A stretch of DNA of 10,951 nt from Gammaproteobacteria bacterium (lineage in GTDB: Bacteria; Pseudomonadota; Gammaproteobacteria; Steroidobacterales; Steroidobacteraceae), in contig PMNQ01000087.1 of NCBI GenBank assembly GCA_003162555.1, positions 13,722 to 24,672 of the forward strand. Direction: 5' to 3'. The first letter of the stretch is position 1. Every line of letters starts with the position of its first letter. Shown in pieces: positions 1 to 5,982 of the stretch. The translations under genes were made by a program, and so were the position numbers. The notes under the pieces were generated by a model. The model had not been told where the DNA came from, did not search any database, and saw only the letters and a program-made list of their open reading frames with translations.

Positions 1-248
1 ACACCGAGGCTTGCATGTGCCTTGTCGCGGCGTGGATAGTATTCAAATCCTACTGTGATGTTGCCGGGCACTCCTCCAGTTGGGTCGAGTGGGACCTCGA
101 GTGCCCCGCAATACCCGATGTAATCGGAATTGCAGAGCAGCAGTGTGAATTGCCCAACTTTGATCGTGTTGGGCGCAGCGCCTGCCGTGCCAGCGAAAGA
201 AGCCAGGGCGATACACGCCAGCAGGCCGACCAGCCGATTTCCCTTCAT
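1..248 (-). CDS. Secreted alpha/beta-hydrolase (S33-like), partial, cut at the window edge
   Basis: Reading the minus strand from the ATG at 248 gives 82 codons with no stop before the window edge, so the C-terminal part, including any catalytic serine, is missing. The protein begins with a signal peptide: basic MKGNR, a hydrophobic stretch and an AGA-A-like cleavage region near residue 25. The mature start contains the motifs YCGALEVPLDPTGGVPGNI and GFEYYPRRD. These resemble the N-termini of exported alpha/beta-hydrolases of the tripeptidyl-aminopeptidase/proline-iminopeptidase type, in which a 'VPLD' strand precedes the hydrolase core. The substrate cannot be told from this fragment. No strong Shine-Dalgarno sequence is visible. 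The gene points away from the rest of the window, and repeat R1 lies about 90 bp upstream of its start. Confidence 0.72.
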   Translation of the reverse strand, partial: MKGNRLVGLLACIALASFAGTAGAAPNTIKVGQFTLLLCNSDYIGYCGALEVPLDPTGGVPGNITVGFEYYPRRDKAHASLG

Positions 249-340
249 TGGGTGCCCCAAATTGTTATTTGTGTCGAGATTAGCACGAGAGCCGTGCAGG
301 GCCGAACCCGTAGCCAGATGCGATACGAACGGAATAATGG

Positions 341-472
341 TGGTGGCCAGGGTGGCCACCTGGCTACTACTGTAACTTCTTGATAGTCAATTTGATTTCT
401 TAGCAAGAAGTTTGCTGGTGCCCTCAAAAATGCCCCCAGCGAATTTGACCCTCGTTGGACGGCTCTTCATTC
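341..472 (-). repeat. Repeat R1: attachment-like element with tRNA-Met 3'-end core
   Basis: This is the most diverged of three same-orientation copies (R1, R2 and R3). Its core, TGGTGGCCAGGGTGGCCACC at 341-360, differs from the tRNA-Met 3' end (8013-8027) by one base over 15. It ends in the 10-bp palindrome GGTGGCCACC common to all copies. TACTAC follows at 365-370 and TTGATA at 380-385, which is exactly 20-25 bases after the core, as in R2 and R3. Only one ATGCCCC unit is present (430-436). It is followed by AATTTG and GGACGGCT (457-464), matching the right blocks of the other copies. The distance from the core to ATGCCCC is 12 bases longer than in R2 and R3. The strand is given as that on which the core reads like the tRNA. 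Confidence 0.75.
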
Positions 473-484
473 GTATTCACCGGA

Positions 485-520
485 GCCGCCAACACAATCG
501 ATGGCGGCTATACCTTTTTT
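485..520 (+). terminator. Possible rho-independent terminator
   Basis: GCCGCCA (485-491) pairs with TGGCGGC (502-508) across a 10-base loop, and a run of six T follows at 515-520. The T run starts several bases after the stem, which weakens the case. It would end transcription running rightward from the R1 region and insulate the gene at 712. No gene directly upstream on this strand needs it, so it may be a remnant. Confidence 0.3.
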
Positions 521-711
521 CCTTGACCATGGACGTGCTCGGTAAAACCGCAGTCCGTGAAATGGAAATCTGCTGATCCATCACGCCACATTGGCGCACA
601 ATCAGCTGGTACAGGCCGTTAGATTGGCTTCGTACTGCGTCCTGTGGAGAGCCGGGAGGCGGCGCCTGGGCAGGTGTTGGGCTTTGGCGAAATCTCGTCA
701 AAGGATCATGC

Positions 712-1674
712 ATGAAGCTTGCGCTAGTTTGTCTGACGTCCGTTCTGACCGCCATAGCCGGCGGGTGGTGTTCTCAGGCGCTGGCAATCGGGCAGCCTGA
801 CCCGCAACCGTTCGGCAGCCCGACGGGAATTCCGCTGCCCATATCACCAGCTGATATTGCCAAGATAAATGAAATGACCGACGCCGAGCGCGCCAAGGTC
901 AGAGAGGAGAGTGGCAAACTCATCAGTGACGTGCAACTCGCGTGTGACGCAGTCAGCGCCGCGCAGGTGGGTCACAGCAACGCCCGGATCGGTGGCAAGA
1001 GCGTAGAAATGAAAGCGTATGAGGTCGCCTGCGGCAATGGCATGGGTTATTTCATTGCCTCTCAGGGTCCGGAGAGACCCTTGGTCATGTCATGTTTTGC
1101 CGCGGATGCGACCCATACCGCTAGTCTGGCTAACGGGGAAAAGTCGGATCTGTTTTGCCAGCTCAAAGCCAATAAGGATATCAAGGCCATGGCCGCCGCG
1201 TTGCTGGCCAAGGCCGGTACCTCCTGCGACGTGAACTTGGTGCGCTGGTACGGAATCGTGGTTGCGACCAGTACGGAATATACCGAGGTGGCATGTGCTG
1301 ACGGCAAGGGCTATTTGCTGAAGAACCAGCAGATCAATCCGGGTGCGTCGATGTCAGCGATGAGTTGCCAGGACGCGGCGGAACAGAATCTGCGCTGTCG
1401 CCTCTCGAACAGCGGACCCCCGCCGGCCCAGGTCATGATGGATAGATTCAAGCAGGCCATCAAGCAGAACGGAGTGGCCTGTGACGCGATGCAGATCCGA
1501 GTGGTCGGCCGCGAAACGGTCAGCCGGCGCTACGTCATCGAAGCGCAGTGCCCCGAGCAGCCCGGCGGATTGGTCGCCTTCATTCCATTGGATGATCCGA
1601 ATCACCAGTTCGAGTCGATGGATTGCGCCGCTGCCGCCGAGCATCACGTCACCTGTGCGTTGCAACTGAAGTAG
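712..1674 (+). CDS. Exported protein with three four-cysteine repeats, unknown function
   Basis: The product is 320 residues. The start is set by AAGGA (701-705) six bases before the ATG and by the signal peptide that begins there (residues 1 to about 25, ending SQALA). A Pro-rich linker (about 27-46) leads to three tandem repeats of about 80-90 residues. Each holds four cysteines: C78, C107, C128, C149; C172, C195, C219, C229; and C257, C280, C305, C315. Each repeat starts with a 'CD' pair, has a strand ending in (A)C followed in repeats 1 and 2 by G-x-GY, then a 'MSC' or 'MDC', and finally a C-x-L. Even cysteine numbers in an exported protein suggest disulphides in the periplasm or outside the cell. 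I do not recognise the family and assign no function. It is the only gene between R1 and R2, so it may be the cargo of one integrated module. Confidence 0.8.
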   Translation: MKLALVCLTSVLTAIAGGWCSQALAIGQPDPQPFGSPTGIPLPISPADIAKINEMTDAERAKVREESGKLISDVQLACDAVSAAQVGHSNARIGGKSVEMKAYEVACGNGMGYFIASQGPERPLVMSCFAADATHTASLANGEKSDLFCQLKANKDIKAMAAALLAKAGTSCDVNLVRWYGIVVATSTEYTEVACADGKGYLLKNQQINPGASMSAMSCQDAAEQNLRCRLSNSGPPPAQVMMDRFKQAIKQNGVACDAMQIRVVGRETVSRRYVIEAQCPEQPGGLVAFIPLDDPNHQFESMDCAAAAEHHVTCALQLK

Positions 1675-1872
1675 CCTGGTCCGCCCAGCTGCTTCGCATC
1701 GCCGGAGTCGGGGCTCCGCATGAGCGCAGCGGCTAAACGGCGGCAGTAGCATCGGGTTCGAGGATCGCCGCGCTTATTGCACTGGCGGAGCGGGTGTGCG
1801 ACTGGGAGTCACCCAAAAGTCCCGTGCTAAGCCTAGTGCGACCCGTGAGGGAACCGTGCAAGTGCTTGACGG
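1675..1872. other. Gene-free flank between the repeat protein and R2
   Basis: No gene is visible. CGGAG and CTCCG near 1702-1718 could pair weakly, but no T run follows, so I do not call a terminator. The right end, 1857-1872, resembles the sequence just downstream of tRNA-Met (7994-8009) and is described under the tRNA-like direct repeat. Confidence 0.5.
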
Positions 1873-1890
1873 GATTGGTGGCTAGGGTGG
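1857..1890 (-). repeat. Direct repeat of the tRNA-Met 3' end plus its downstream flank (attR-like)
   Basis: Positions 1857-1890 match 7994-8027 at 30 of 34 bases without gaps. Eighteen bases are identical in a row (1873-1890 against 8010-8027). These cover the encoded CCA, the discriminator and the 3' half of the acceptor stem, continue into the T arm, and include three bases beyond the tRNA end. TGCAAGT (1857-1863) is also identical at the far end. A direct repeat of a tRNA 3' end at a distance is the classical footprint of tyrosine-recombinase integration. The interpretation as an attachment site is inference. Confidence 0.7.
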
Positions 1891-2006
1891 CCACCGAATA
1901 CTACATCTATAGGTTTGATATTTAAGGGTTATTGTTCGTGCACCGACTACTCATGCCCCATGGCATGCCCCAGACAATTTGGCTTTTGCTGGACGGCTAT
2001 GGACAT
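1876..2006 (-). repeat. Repeat R2: attachment-like element with two 12-bp units
   Basis: The core TGGTGGCTAGGGTGGCCACC (1876-1895) is identical to the tRNA-Met 3' end over its first 15 bases. TACTAC (1899-1904) and TTGATA (1915-1920) sit at the same offsets as in R3. ATGCCCCATGGC followed by ATGCCCC (1953-1971) gives two units, starting 58 bases after the core exactly as in R3. The right block AATTTGGCTTTTGCTGGACG continues to GGACAT at 2006 and matches R1 and R3. The element separates the cysteine-repeat gene from the Fic-protease pair. Confidence 0.8.
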
Positions 2007-2085
2007 CAACTGCGACATGTTCGGCTGCGTAAGCCGTCAACGCACCAGGACCGATTCATGACCTTCCAACCCCAAAGCCCAAGTC

Positions 2086-2181
2086 GAGGTGATTTGACCC
2101 ATTTTCACCTCATTCTGTGAGGTGTTTCCGCTGGCCGCCTGAGGCGTTTTGTGCCTATAATCACCTCACCTCATGAGGTGG
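2086..2181 (+). promoter_or_regulatory. Fic promoter with clustered GAGGTGA/TCACCTC operator half-sites
   Basis: Six copies of the half-site GAGGTGA/TCACCTC (or 6-7 of its bases) lie within 95 bp: 2086-2092, 2105-2111, 2118-2124, 2161-2167, 2167-2173 and 2174-2180. They form inverted pairs: CACCTCA, 5-base gap, TGAGGTG (2106-2124), and the perfect 14-bp palindrome CACCTCATGAGGTG (2167-2180). A consensus TATAAT box (2156-2161) ends where the downstream sites begin, so a bound protein would cover the transcription start. The palindrome also contains the ribosome binding site GAGGTGG (2175-2181). No good -35 box is present. Repression by the Fic protein's own C-terminal winged helix is inference. 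Confidence 0.65.
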
Positions 2182-2183
2182 TT

Positions 2184-3341
2184 ATGACCCCCGCAAAGAC
2201 ACGCCCGCGACGCTGGGTCTGGCAGCACCCGAACTGGCCAAAGTTCACTTGGGATGAGGCTATCTTGTCCCCCGCCCTGTCCCGGGCTCGCCGGGCCCAA
2301 GGTGAACTCGCCGGCGTGGCGCGTCTCCTCGACTCGAAGCTCGATCTTTCCGCCCAACTCGAAGTGCTCACCCTGGAGGGACTGACCACCAGTGCGATAG
2401 AGGGAGAAAAACTCAATCCGGACGCTGTGCGCAGTTCTATCGCGCGCCGACTTGGACTGCCCACAGGCGGTCTGCCACGACCCTCACGCGACGTGGAAGG
2501 ACTCATCGAAGTACTGCTCGACGCCACTCAGCGGTATGACAAACCGCTCACCCTCAAGCGATTGAGCGCCTGGCAGGGCGCGCTCTTTCCGACGGGTCGC
2601 TCCGGTCTGGTGAAAATTCGCGTCGGAACCCTTCGAGGCCAAGCCCCGATGCAAATCGTCTCCGGCCCCATCGGTCGCGAGCGCGTGCATTACGCAGCGC
2701 CGCCGCGCGCTCGTCTGGGCCGCGAAATGGGCGCGTTCCTCCATTGGCTCAATGACCCGCCGGCCAGTCTCGATGGGCTACTTCGCGCAGGTCTTGCCCA
2801 CGCGTGGTTTGAGGTTCTTCATCCATTTGAAGACGGCAATGGGCGCGTTGGCCGCGCCCTTCTCGACATGGCCCTGGCCCAGGATGAGCACCGCTCTGTG
2901 CGCCTTTACAGTATGTCGGCGCGCTTCATGGATCAACGCGACGCGTACTACACCTCTCTTGAGCAGGTGTCTTCGGGCAACCTCGACATCACGTCGTGGC
3001 TCCTTTGGTTTCTGCAGCAAGTGACAGCGGCCATCCGGTCCAGTGAGTCTCTGGTTGCCTCAGTCGTCCAGAAGGCTCGTTTCTGGATGCAGCACGCGCA
3101 CAGCGAGCTCAACGAACGTGAGCTCAAGGCGCTCAATCGCATGCTCGAGTCGGAACCCGGTGGGTTCGTGGGCGGCATTACGAACAAGAAGTACGCGCAT
3201 CTCACGAAAGCGAGCCCCGCAACGGCGCAGCGCGATCTTGCCCATCTCGTTGACCTGGGCTGCCTCGTTGCCGTGGGCCGCGGTCGGGGCGCACGCTACG
3301 ATTTGAATTTACCGAGCAGCCAGGTGTCGCGCGCGGGATGA
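2184..3341 (+). CDS. Fic-domain protein (class II, DUF4172-type N-terminus, C-terminal winged helix)
   Basis: The product is 385 residues. An upstream GTG at 2151 would place the -10 box inside the gene, so I use the ATG at 2184 preceded by GAGGTGG. The N-terminal segment (WVWQHPNWPKFTWD, about 11-24) is typical of the DUF4172 Fic N-terminal domain. TSAIEG (69-74) fits the inhibitory helix motif (S/T)xxxE(G/N); E73 would occupy the ATP gamma-phosphate site, and its position before the Fic core marks a class II enzyme. The catalytic motif HPFEDGNGRVGR (213-224) is complete. The C-terminal third (about 300-375) looks like a winged helix, including a TAQRDL recognition-helix-like stretch. Such enzymes transfer AMP from ATP to hydroxyl side chains and are held off by the inhibitory helix. 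The target is unknown. The gene shares a module with the downstream protease gene. Confidence 0.92.
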   Translation: MTPAKTRPRRWVWQHPNWPKFTWDEAILSPALSRARRAQGELAGVARLLDSKLDLSAQLEVLTLEGLTTSAIEGEKLNPDAVRSSIARRLGLPTGGLPRPSRDVEGLIEVLLDATQRYDKPLTLKRLSAWQGALFPTGRSGLVKIRVGTLRGQAPMQIVSGPIGRERVHYAAPPRARLGREMGAFLHWLNDPPASLDGLLRAGLAHAWFEVLHPFEDGNGRVGRALLDMALAQDEHRSVRLYSMSARFMDQRDAYYTSLEQVSSGNLDITSWLLWFLQQVTAAIRSSESLVASVVQKARFWMQHAHSELNERELKALNRMLESEPGGFVGGITNKKYAHLTKASPATAQRDLAHLVDLGCLVAVGRGRGARYDLNLPSSQVSRAG

Positions 3342-3562
3342 TCAACGGACTCCGTAGCACGCTCTGGAAACGACTCTCAAGACGTGGATGGGAAGGCGGT
3401 GACTGCGCGCTGCAGTTCCTTCCTTCTGTGTGCAGGATCTATACCCGCCGTGAGCCATCTCCTGGCCAGCTGGTGCCGGGCCCTCGCCCACGGGTGTTAA
3501 TCTCGCGGGAAAGTTAGATCCGCGTACAGGATTGACGATCGAGGAACTGATAAAACGCTGCC

Positions 3563-4708
3563 ATGGATTGTCCAAAGTGTGGCCATCACCAAGAGGACGC
3601 GGTCAAGTGTGAGTCCTGCGGGGTCTATTTTGCCAAAATTCGCTCGTTAACGGACCCCTTGTCTGGTGCCCGCAGAAACGACCCACACAACCAAACCGAG
3701 CAATCTGGATTTGGGGTGCGTGCGCTTGTGATCACGGCGCTCGTCACCGCTGGCTTTGTCGTTCAGTTCATGCGCGGACACCCCTCGAAGCCATCGACCA
3801 CAAGGGCGCAACCGTCCACCGGGATAGCCGCAACCAATCCGAAATCTCCCTCCGCACCGATCGATGTGATTCCAGGCGCCGAGCGAACACCGGCTGGAAC
3901 TGGCACGGCGAGAAATTCCATTGAAGCCGCACGCGGTGCCACGGTTCTGATCAAAACGGGTTGGGGGCTTGGGTCTGGCTTCATTGTCGATGAGTCGTGT
4001 CATGTCATAACAAATCGCCACGTCGTGGAGATCGACGGGAGTCGAGTAGCGAATGAATTTGTCGAGAATCCTGATACGCGAGCGCGCCTCGTTTCGGCTC
4101 GACAGCAGTTGCAAGCGTCTATCTACGGCGCGCAGCGAGTGCGCGAATCTCTTGCGCTCCAGCGCGGGACGAATCTAGAGCAGATCCAGTTGGACAAGAA
4201 GATCCTGGAGATGCAACAAATGCTCCTCGATCTGCGGCAGGCAGACGTGAGCCAGGCCATCAGTGATAAGGTTAAAGATTCTGCACGTGCCGGTTTTTCC
4301 GCGATGCTGTCCGACGGCACCACGTTCGAGGCGCTGCACGCTCAGTACGCGAATCATTTGGATCTGGCCCTATTTTCACTTCCTTTAAATCATTGCACAC
4401 CAATCGCATTTGGACATTCCACCAAGCTCGGCTTCGGTGAACGTCTTTATACGATTGGCAATCCTTCCGGCCTGACCTTTACGGTAACTTCTGGCGTCTA
4501 CTCGGGCGAGCGCGGTACCGGTCGGGACCGGCTGTTGCAGACCGACGCGCCAACCAATCCCGGTAACAGTGGAGGCCCCTTGATCACGGAGACTGGTCAA
4601 GTGGTCGGCGTCAATACCATGGTGCTACGTGGGACACAGGGGATAGGATTTGCCATTCCAATCGAGGCGGTCTACGAGGAGTTTTCTGAACTCGGCACAC
4701 TGCCATAG
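3563..4708 (+). CDS. Membrane-anchored zinc-ribbon/trypsin-like serine protease
   Basis: The product is 381 residues. The N-terminus is a small zinc ribbon (C3, C6, C16, C19: CPKC, then CESCGVYFAK), followed by one transmembrane segment at about 52-70 and a Pro/Thr/Ser-rich linker. The rest is an HtrA/trypsin-like (S1C-type) fold with His153 (TNRHVV), Asp267 (LDLALF) and Ser336 (GNSGGPL), so the triad looks complete. Between His153 and Asp267 lies an unusually long insertion; about 172-240 is charged and Gln/Leu-rich and probably a coiled coil. No PDZ domain follows. The ribbon should be cytoplasmic and the protease periplasmic. The start ATG at 3563 lacks a strong ribosome binding site, but the ribbon begins directly at it. 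It lies 221 bp after the Fic gene; that gap holds no gene, and I cannot tell whether the two are co-transcribed. Confidence 0.88.
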   Translation: MDCPKCGHHQEDAVKCESCGVYFAKIRSLTDPLSGARRNDPHNQTEQSGFGVRALVITALVTAGFVVQFMRGHPSKPSTTRAQPSTGIAATNPKSPSAPIDVIPGAERTPAGTGTARNSIEAARGATVLIKTGWGLGSGFIVDESCHVITNRHVVEIDGSRVANEFVENPDTRARLVSARQQLQASIYGAQRVRESLALQRGTNLEQIQLDKKILEMQQMLLDLRQADVSQAISDKVKDSARAGFSAMLSDGTTFEALHAQYANHLDLALFSLPLNHCTPIAFGHSTKLGFGERLYTIGNPSGLTFTVTSGVYSGERGTGRDRLLQTDAPTNPGNSGGPLITETGQVVGVNTMVLRGTQGIGFAIPIEAVYEEFSELGTLP

Positions 4709-4723
4709 TCACTCGCCGGCTTG

Positions 4724-4773
4724 TGCAGCAATTGCTGCATCTCCACTGCGGTGGTCGGCGATTGCATATCGCC
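4724..4773. repeat. Two palindromes after the protease gene, possible transcription end
   Basis: TGCAGCAATTGCTGCA (4724-4739) is a perfect 16-bp palindrome 15 bases after the protease stop. A second hairpin follows, GGCGAT (4757-4762) with ATCGCC (4768-4773) around TGCAT. Neither is followed by a T run, so intrinsic termination is uncertain. They sit between the protease stop and R3. Confidence 0.4.
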
Positions 4774-4791
4774 TAACTCATTGTTCCTGAA

Positions 4792-4946
4792 TGGTGGCTA
4801 GGTGGCCACCGCATACCACTTCCAACAAGTTGATAGTACACGTCTTTAATCGGAGCACCTGTGGCTCATGCCCCATGGCATGCCCCATGGCATGCCCCAT
4901 GGTATGCCCCAAGAAATCTCGGCTGTGGCTGGATGACTCTGGACAT
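4792..4946 (-). repeat. Repeat R3: attachment-like element with four 12-bp units
   Basis: The core TGGTGGCTAGGTGGCCACC (4792-4810) matches R2 except for one missing G. TACCAC (4814-4819) and TTGATA (4830-4835) have the same offsets as in R2. Three ATGCCCCATGG(C/T) units plus a final ATGCCCC occupy 4868-4910, giving four units against two in R2 and one in R1. The right block (GGCTGTGGCTGGATGACTCT, then GGACAT to 4946) aligns with R2. The stretch 4709-5032 has no gene apart from this element, the palindromes before it, and the end of the arsenic module. A minus-strand frame through the units would give a Met-Gly-His-Ala repeat peptide, which I regard as a by-product of the tandem units. Confidence 0.8.
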
Positions 4947-5032
4947 ACTCCGCAAAGCAGTACCACTTGCGCGTTTGCCCACGCCTCTCGTTTTGTCGCC
5001 TGACCTCAAGGCACCGACACCACCGCTGCCTA

Positions 5033-5293
5033 TCAGCGGCTCACTGATGAGCCACTGAGGTACCGCCCGAATACTCCGTAGAGCCCGATGCACATCCACA
5101 CAACATTGATGAATGCCGATGGGTAGGCGCTGTTCCATCCACTATTGATGATGAAACCGGCACCTGAGAGAGCGTTGAGCCAATGGTAGAGGTTAGAGCG
5201 CGCGCTCAACTTCCCCATGGTGAGCAGCAGATAGGCGGACAGCATCATGGCTGCGGCAAGCCAGCCGATGATTTCGATCGAATACCGCAGCAT
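5033..5293 (-). CDS. Small membrane protein, CBU_0592-like family
   Basis: The product is 86 residues, starting at the ATG at 5293, which follows an AGGGGGA ribosome binding site. It holds about three hydrophobic segments: near 5-23 (IIGWLAAAMMLSAYLLL), 40-56, and 60-78 (FINVVWMCIGLYGVFG). The pattern 'GW..A...L.AY', 'N..GA..FIIN', 'YPSAFINVVW' resembles small conserved inner-membrane proteins annotated as CBU_0592 family, whose function is unknown. It is the last gene of the arsenic operon, 35 bp after the aquaporin gene. A role in arsenic handling rests only on position. A hairpin, CCGCTG...CAGCGG (5023-5039), overlaps the stop codon but no T run follows. Confidence 0.75.
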   Translation of the reverse strand: MLRYSIEIIGWLAAAMMLSAYLLLTMGKLSARSNLYHWLNALSGAGFIINSGWNSAYPSAFINVVWMCIGLYGVFGRYLSGSSVSR

Positions 5294-5328
5294 GCTTTTC
5301 CCCCTGATTGAATACTTGTTGCCAGATC

Positions 5329-5982
5329 TTAGAGCCGCCGCGCAGCCGGGAACAGATAGCGCGCGACCCATAACGCGGCGACAGCTCCGAGGAGCTGCGC
5401 GATGACAAACAGGGGCACGTCATGCGGTCGGATGCCGGCAAAGGTATCGGACATCGAACGGGCAATCGTAATCGCAGGGTTCGCGAAGGATGTCGAGGCC
5501 GTGGACCAGTACGCGGCGCCGATCCAGCCGGCGACCATCCAAGGCGCGTCACGCTCGCGAGCGCCGAGCACGACCATGAGGAGGCCGAAGGTGGCCACGC
5601 ATTCGGAGAGTCCCTGCGCTGGGCCCGCTCGCACGTGCATAGAGGACTGCAACAGTGGCAGTTCGAACATCGCGTGCGCCAACATGGCACCCATGCCGCA
5701 ACCCAGCACCTGAACCAATGCGTAGGCGCCCGCATCTGCCCATGGCAACGCGCCCCGAACAGCTTGGATGAACGAAACCGCGGGATTGAAGTGTGCGCCG
5801 CTCACCGGCGACAAGAGGGCAATCAACGTGGCGAGAGCTGCGACCGTCGCAACCGTGTTGGCGAGCAGCGCCATGGCCGCATTGCCGCCGGCCAGGCGTT
5901 GGGCCATGACGCCCGAGCCGATGACCGTTGCCGCGAGGAGCAGCGATCCCAACGCCTCCGCCGCGAGCCGCTTACGAAGCAT
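5329..5982 (-). CDS. Aquaporin/MIP-family channel of the arsenic operon
   Basis: The product is 217 residues. The ATG at 5982 overlaps the arsC stop in TGATG, which indicates translational coupling; a GTG one codon earlier is the alternative start. Both pore motifs are present: HFNPAV (NPA at 66-68) and SFANPAITIARS (NPA at 168-170), with about six hydrophobic segments. In most aquaporins an Arg directly follows the second NPA. Here it is Ile, with Arg only at 175, so the selectivity filter differs from AqpZ and GlpF. Similar MIP proteins occur beside arsC in other bacteria. AqpS of Sinorhizobium is the known case of arsenite leaving the cell through such a channel after arsenate reduction. 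The same role here is inference, supported by the lack of a pump gene in the operon. Confidence 0.88.
   Translation of the reverse strand: MLRKRLAAEALGSLLLAATVIGSGVMAQRLAGGNAAMALLANTVATVAALATLIALLSPVSGAHFNPAVSFIQAVRGALPWADAGAYALVQVLGCGMGAMLAHAMFELPLLQSSMHVRAGPAQGLSECVATFGLLMVVLGARERDAPWMVAGWIGAAYWSTASTSFANPAITIARSMSDTFAGIRPHDVPLFVIAQLLGAVAALWVARYLFPAARRL

Larger units (their letters stand above)
249..711. other. Gene-free stretch holding repeat R1 and a possible terminator
   Basis: I see no credible gene in these 463 bp. Short open frames on both strands lack ribosome binding sites and family resemblance. The stretch holds repeat R1 (341-472) and a terminator-like hairpin (485-520). Its right end carries the ribosome binding site of the gene at 712. 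The promoter of the leftward hydrolase gene must lie at or beyond its left part, but I could not pick a convincing -35/-10 pair. Confidence 0.6.

Noticed and set aside
477..755. Minus-strand frame of 92 codons upstream of the cysteine-repeat gene
   Set aside because: There is no ribosome binding site, it overlaps the start of the real gene, and it resembles no known family.
1354..1752. Minus-strand frame opposite the cysteine-repeat gene
   Set aside because: The plus-strand gene has a signal peptide, a ribosome binding site and internal repeats; the antisense frame has none.
3500..3560. TTGACG at about 3533 as the -35 box of a protease promoter
   Set aside because: No -10 box lies at 16-18 bases; the only AT-rich hexamer is about 13 bases away.
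4868..4910. Tandem units as a CRISPR array
   Set aside because: The 12-bp units are contiguous, with no spacers and no cas genes.
4769..4946. R3 as an integron attC site, prompted by GCCTAAC at 4771-4777
   Set aside because: There is no matching GTTRRRY partner at the other end, R1 and R2 lack the motif, and the conserved core is tRNA-like instead.
4778..4966. Minus-strand frame encoding a Met-Gly-His-Ala repeat peptide
   Set aside because: The repeats come from the 12-bp units of R3. There is no ribosome binding site, and the frame is not kept in R1 or R2.
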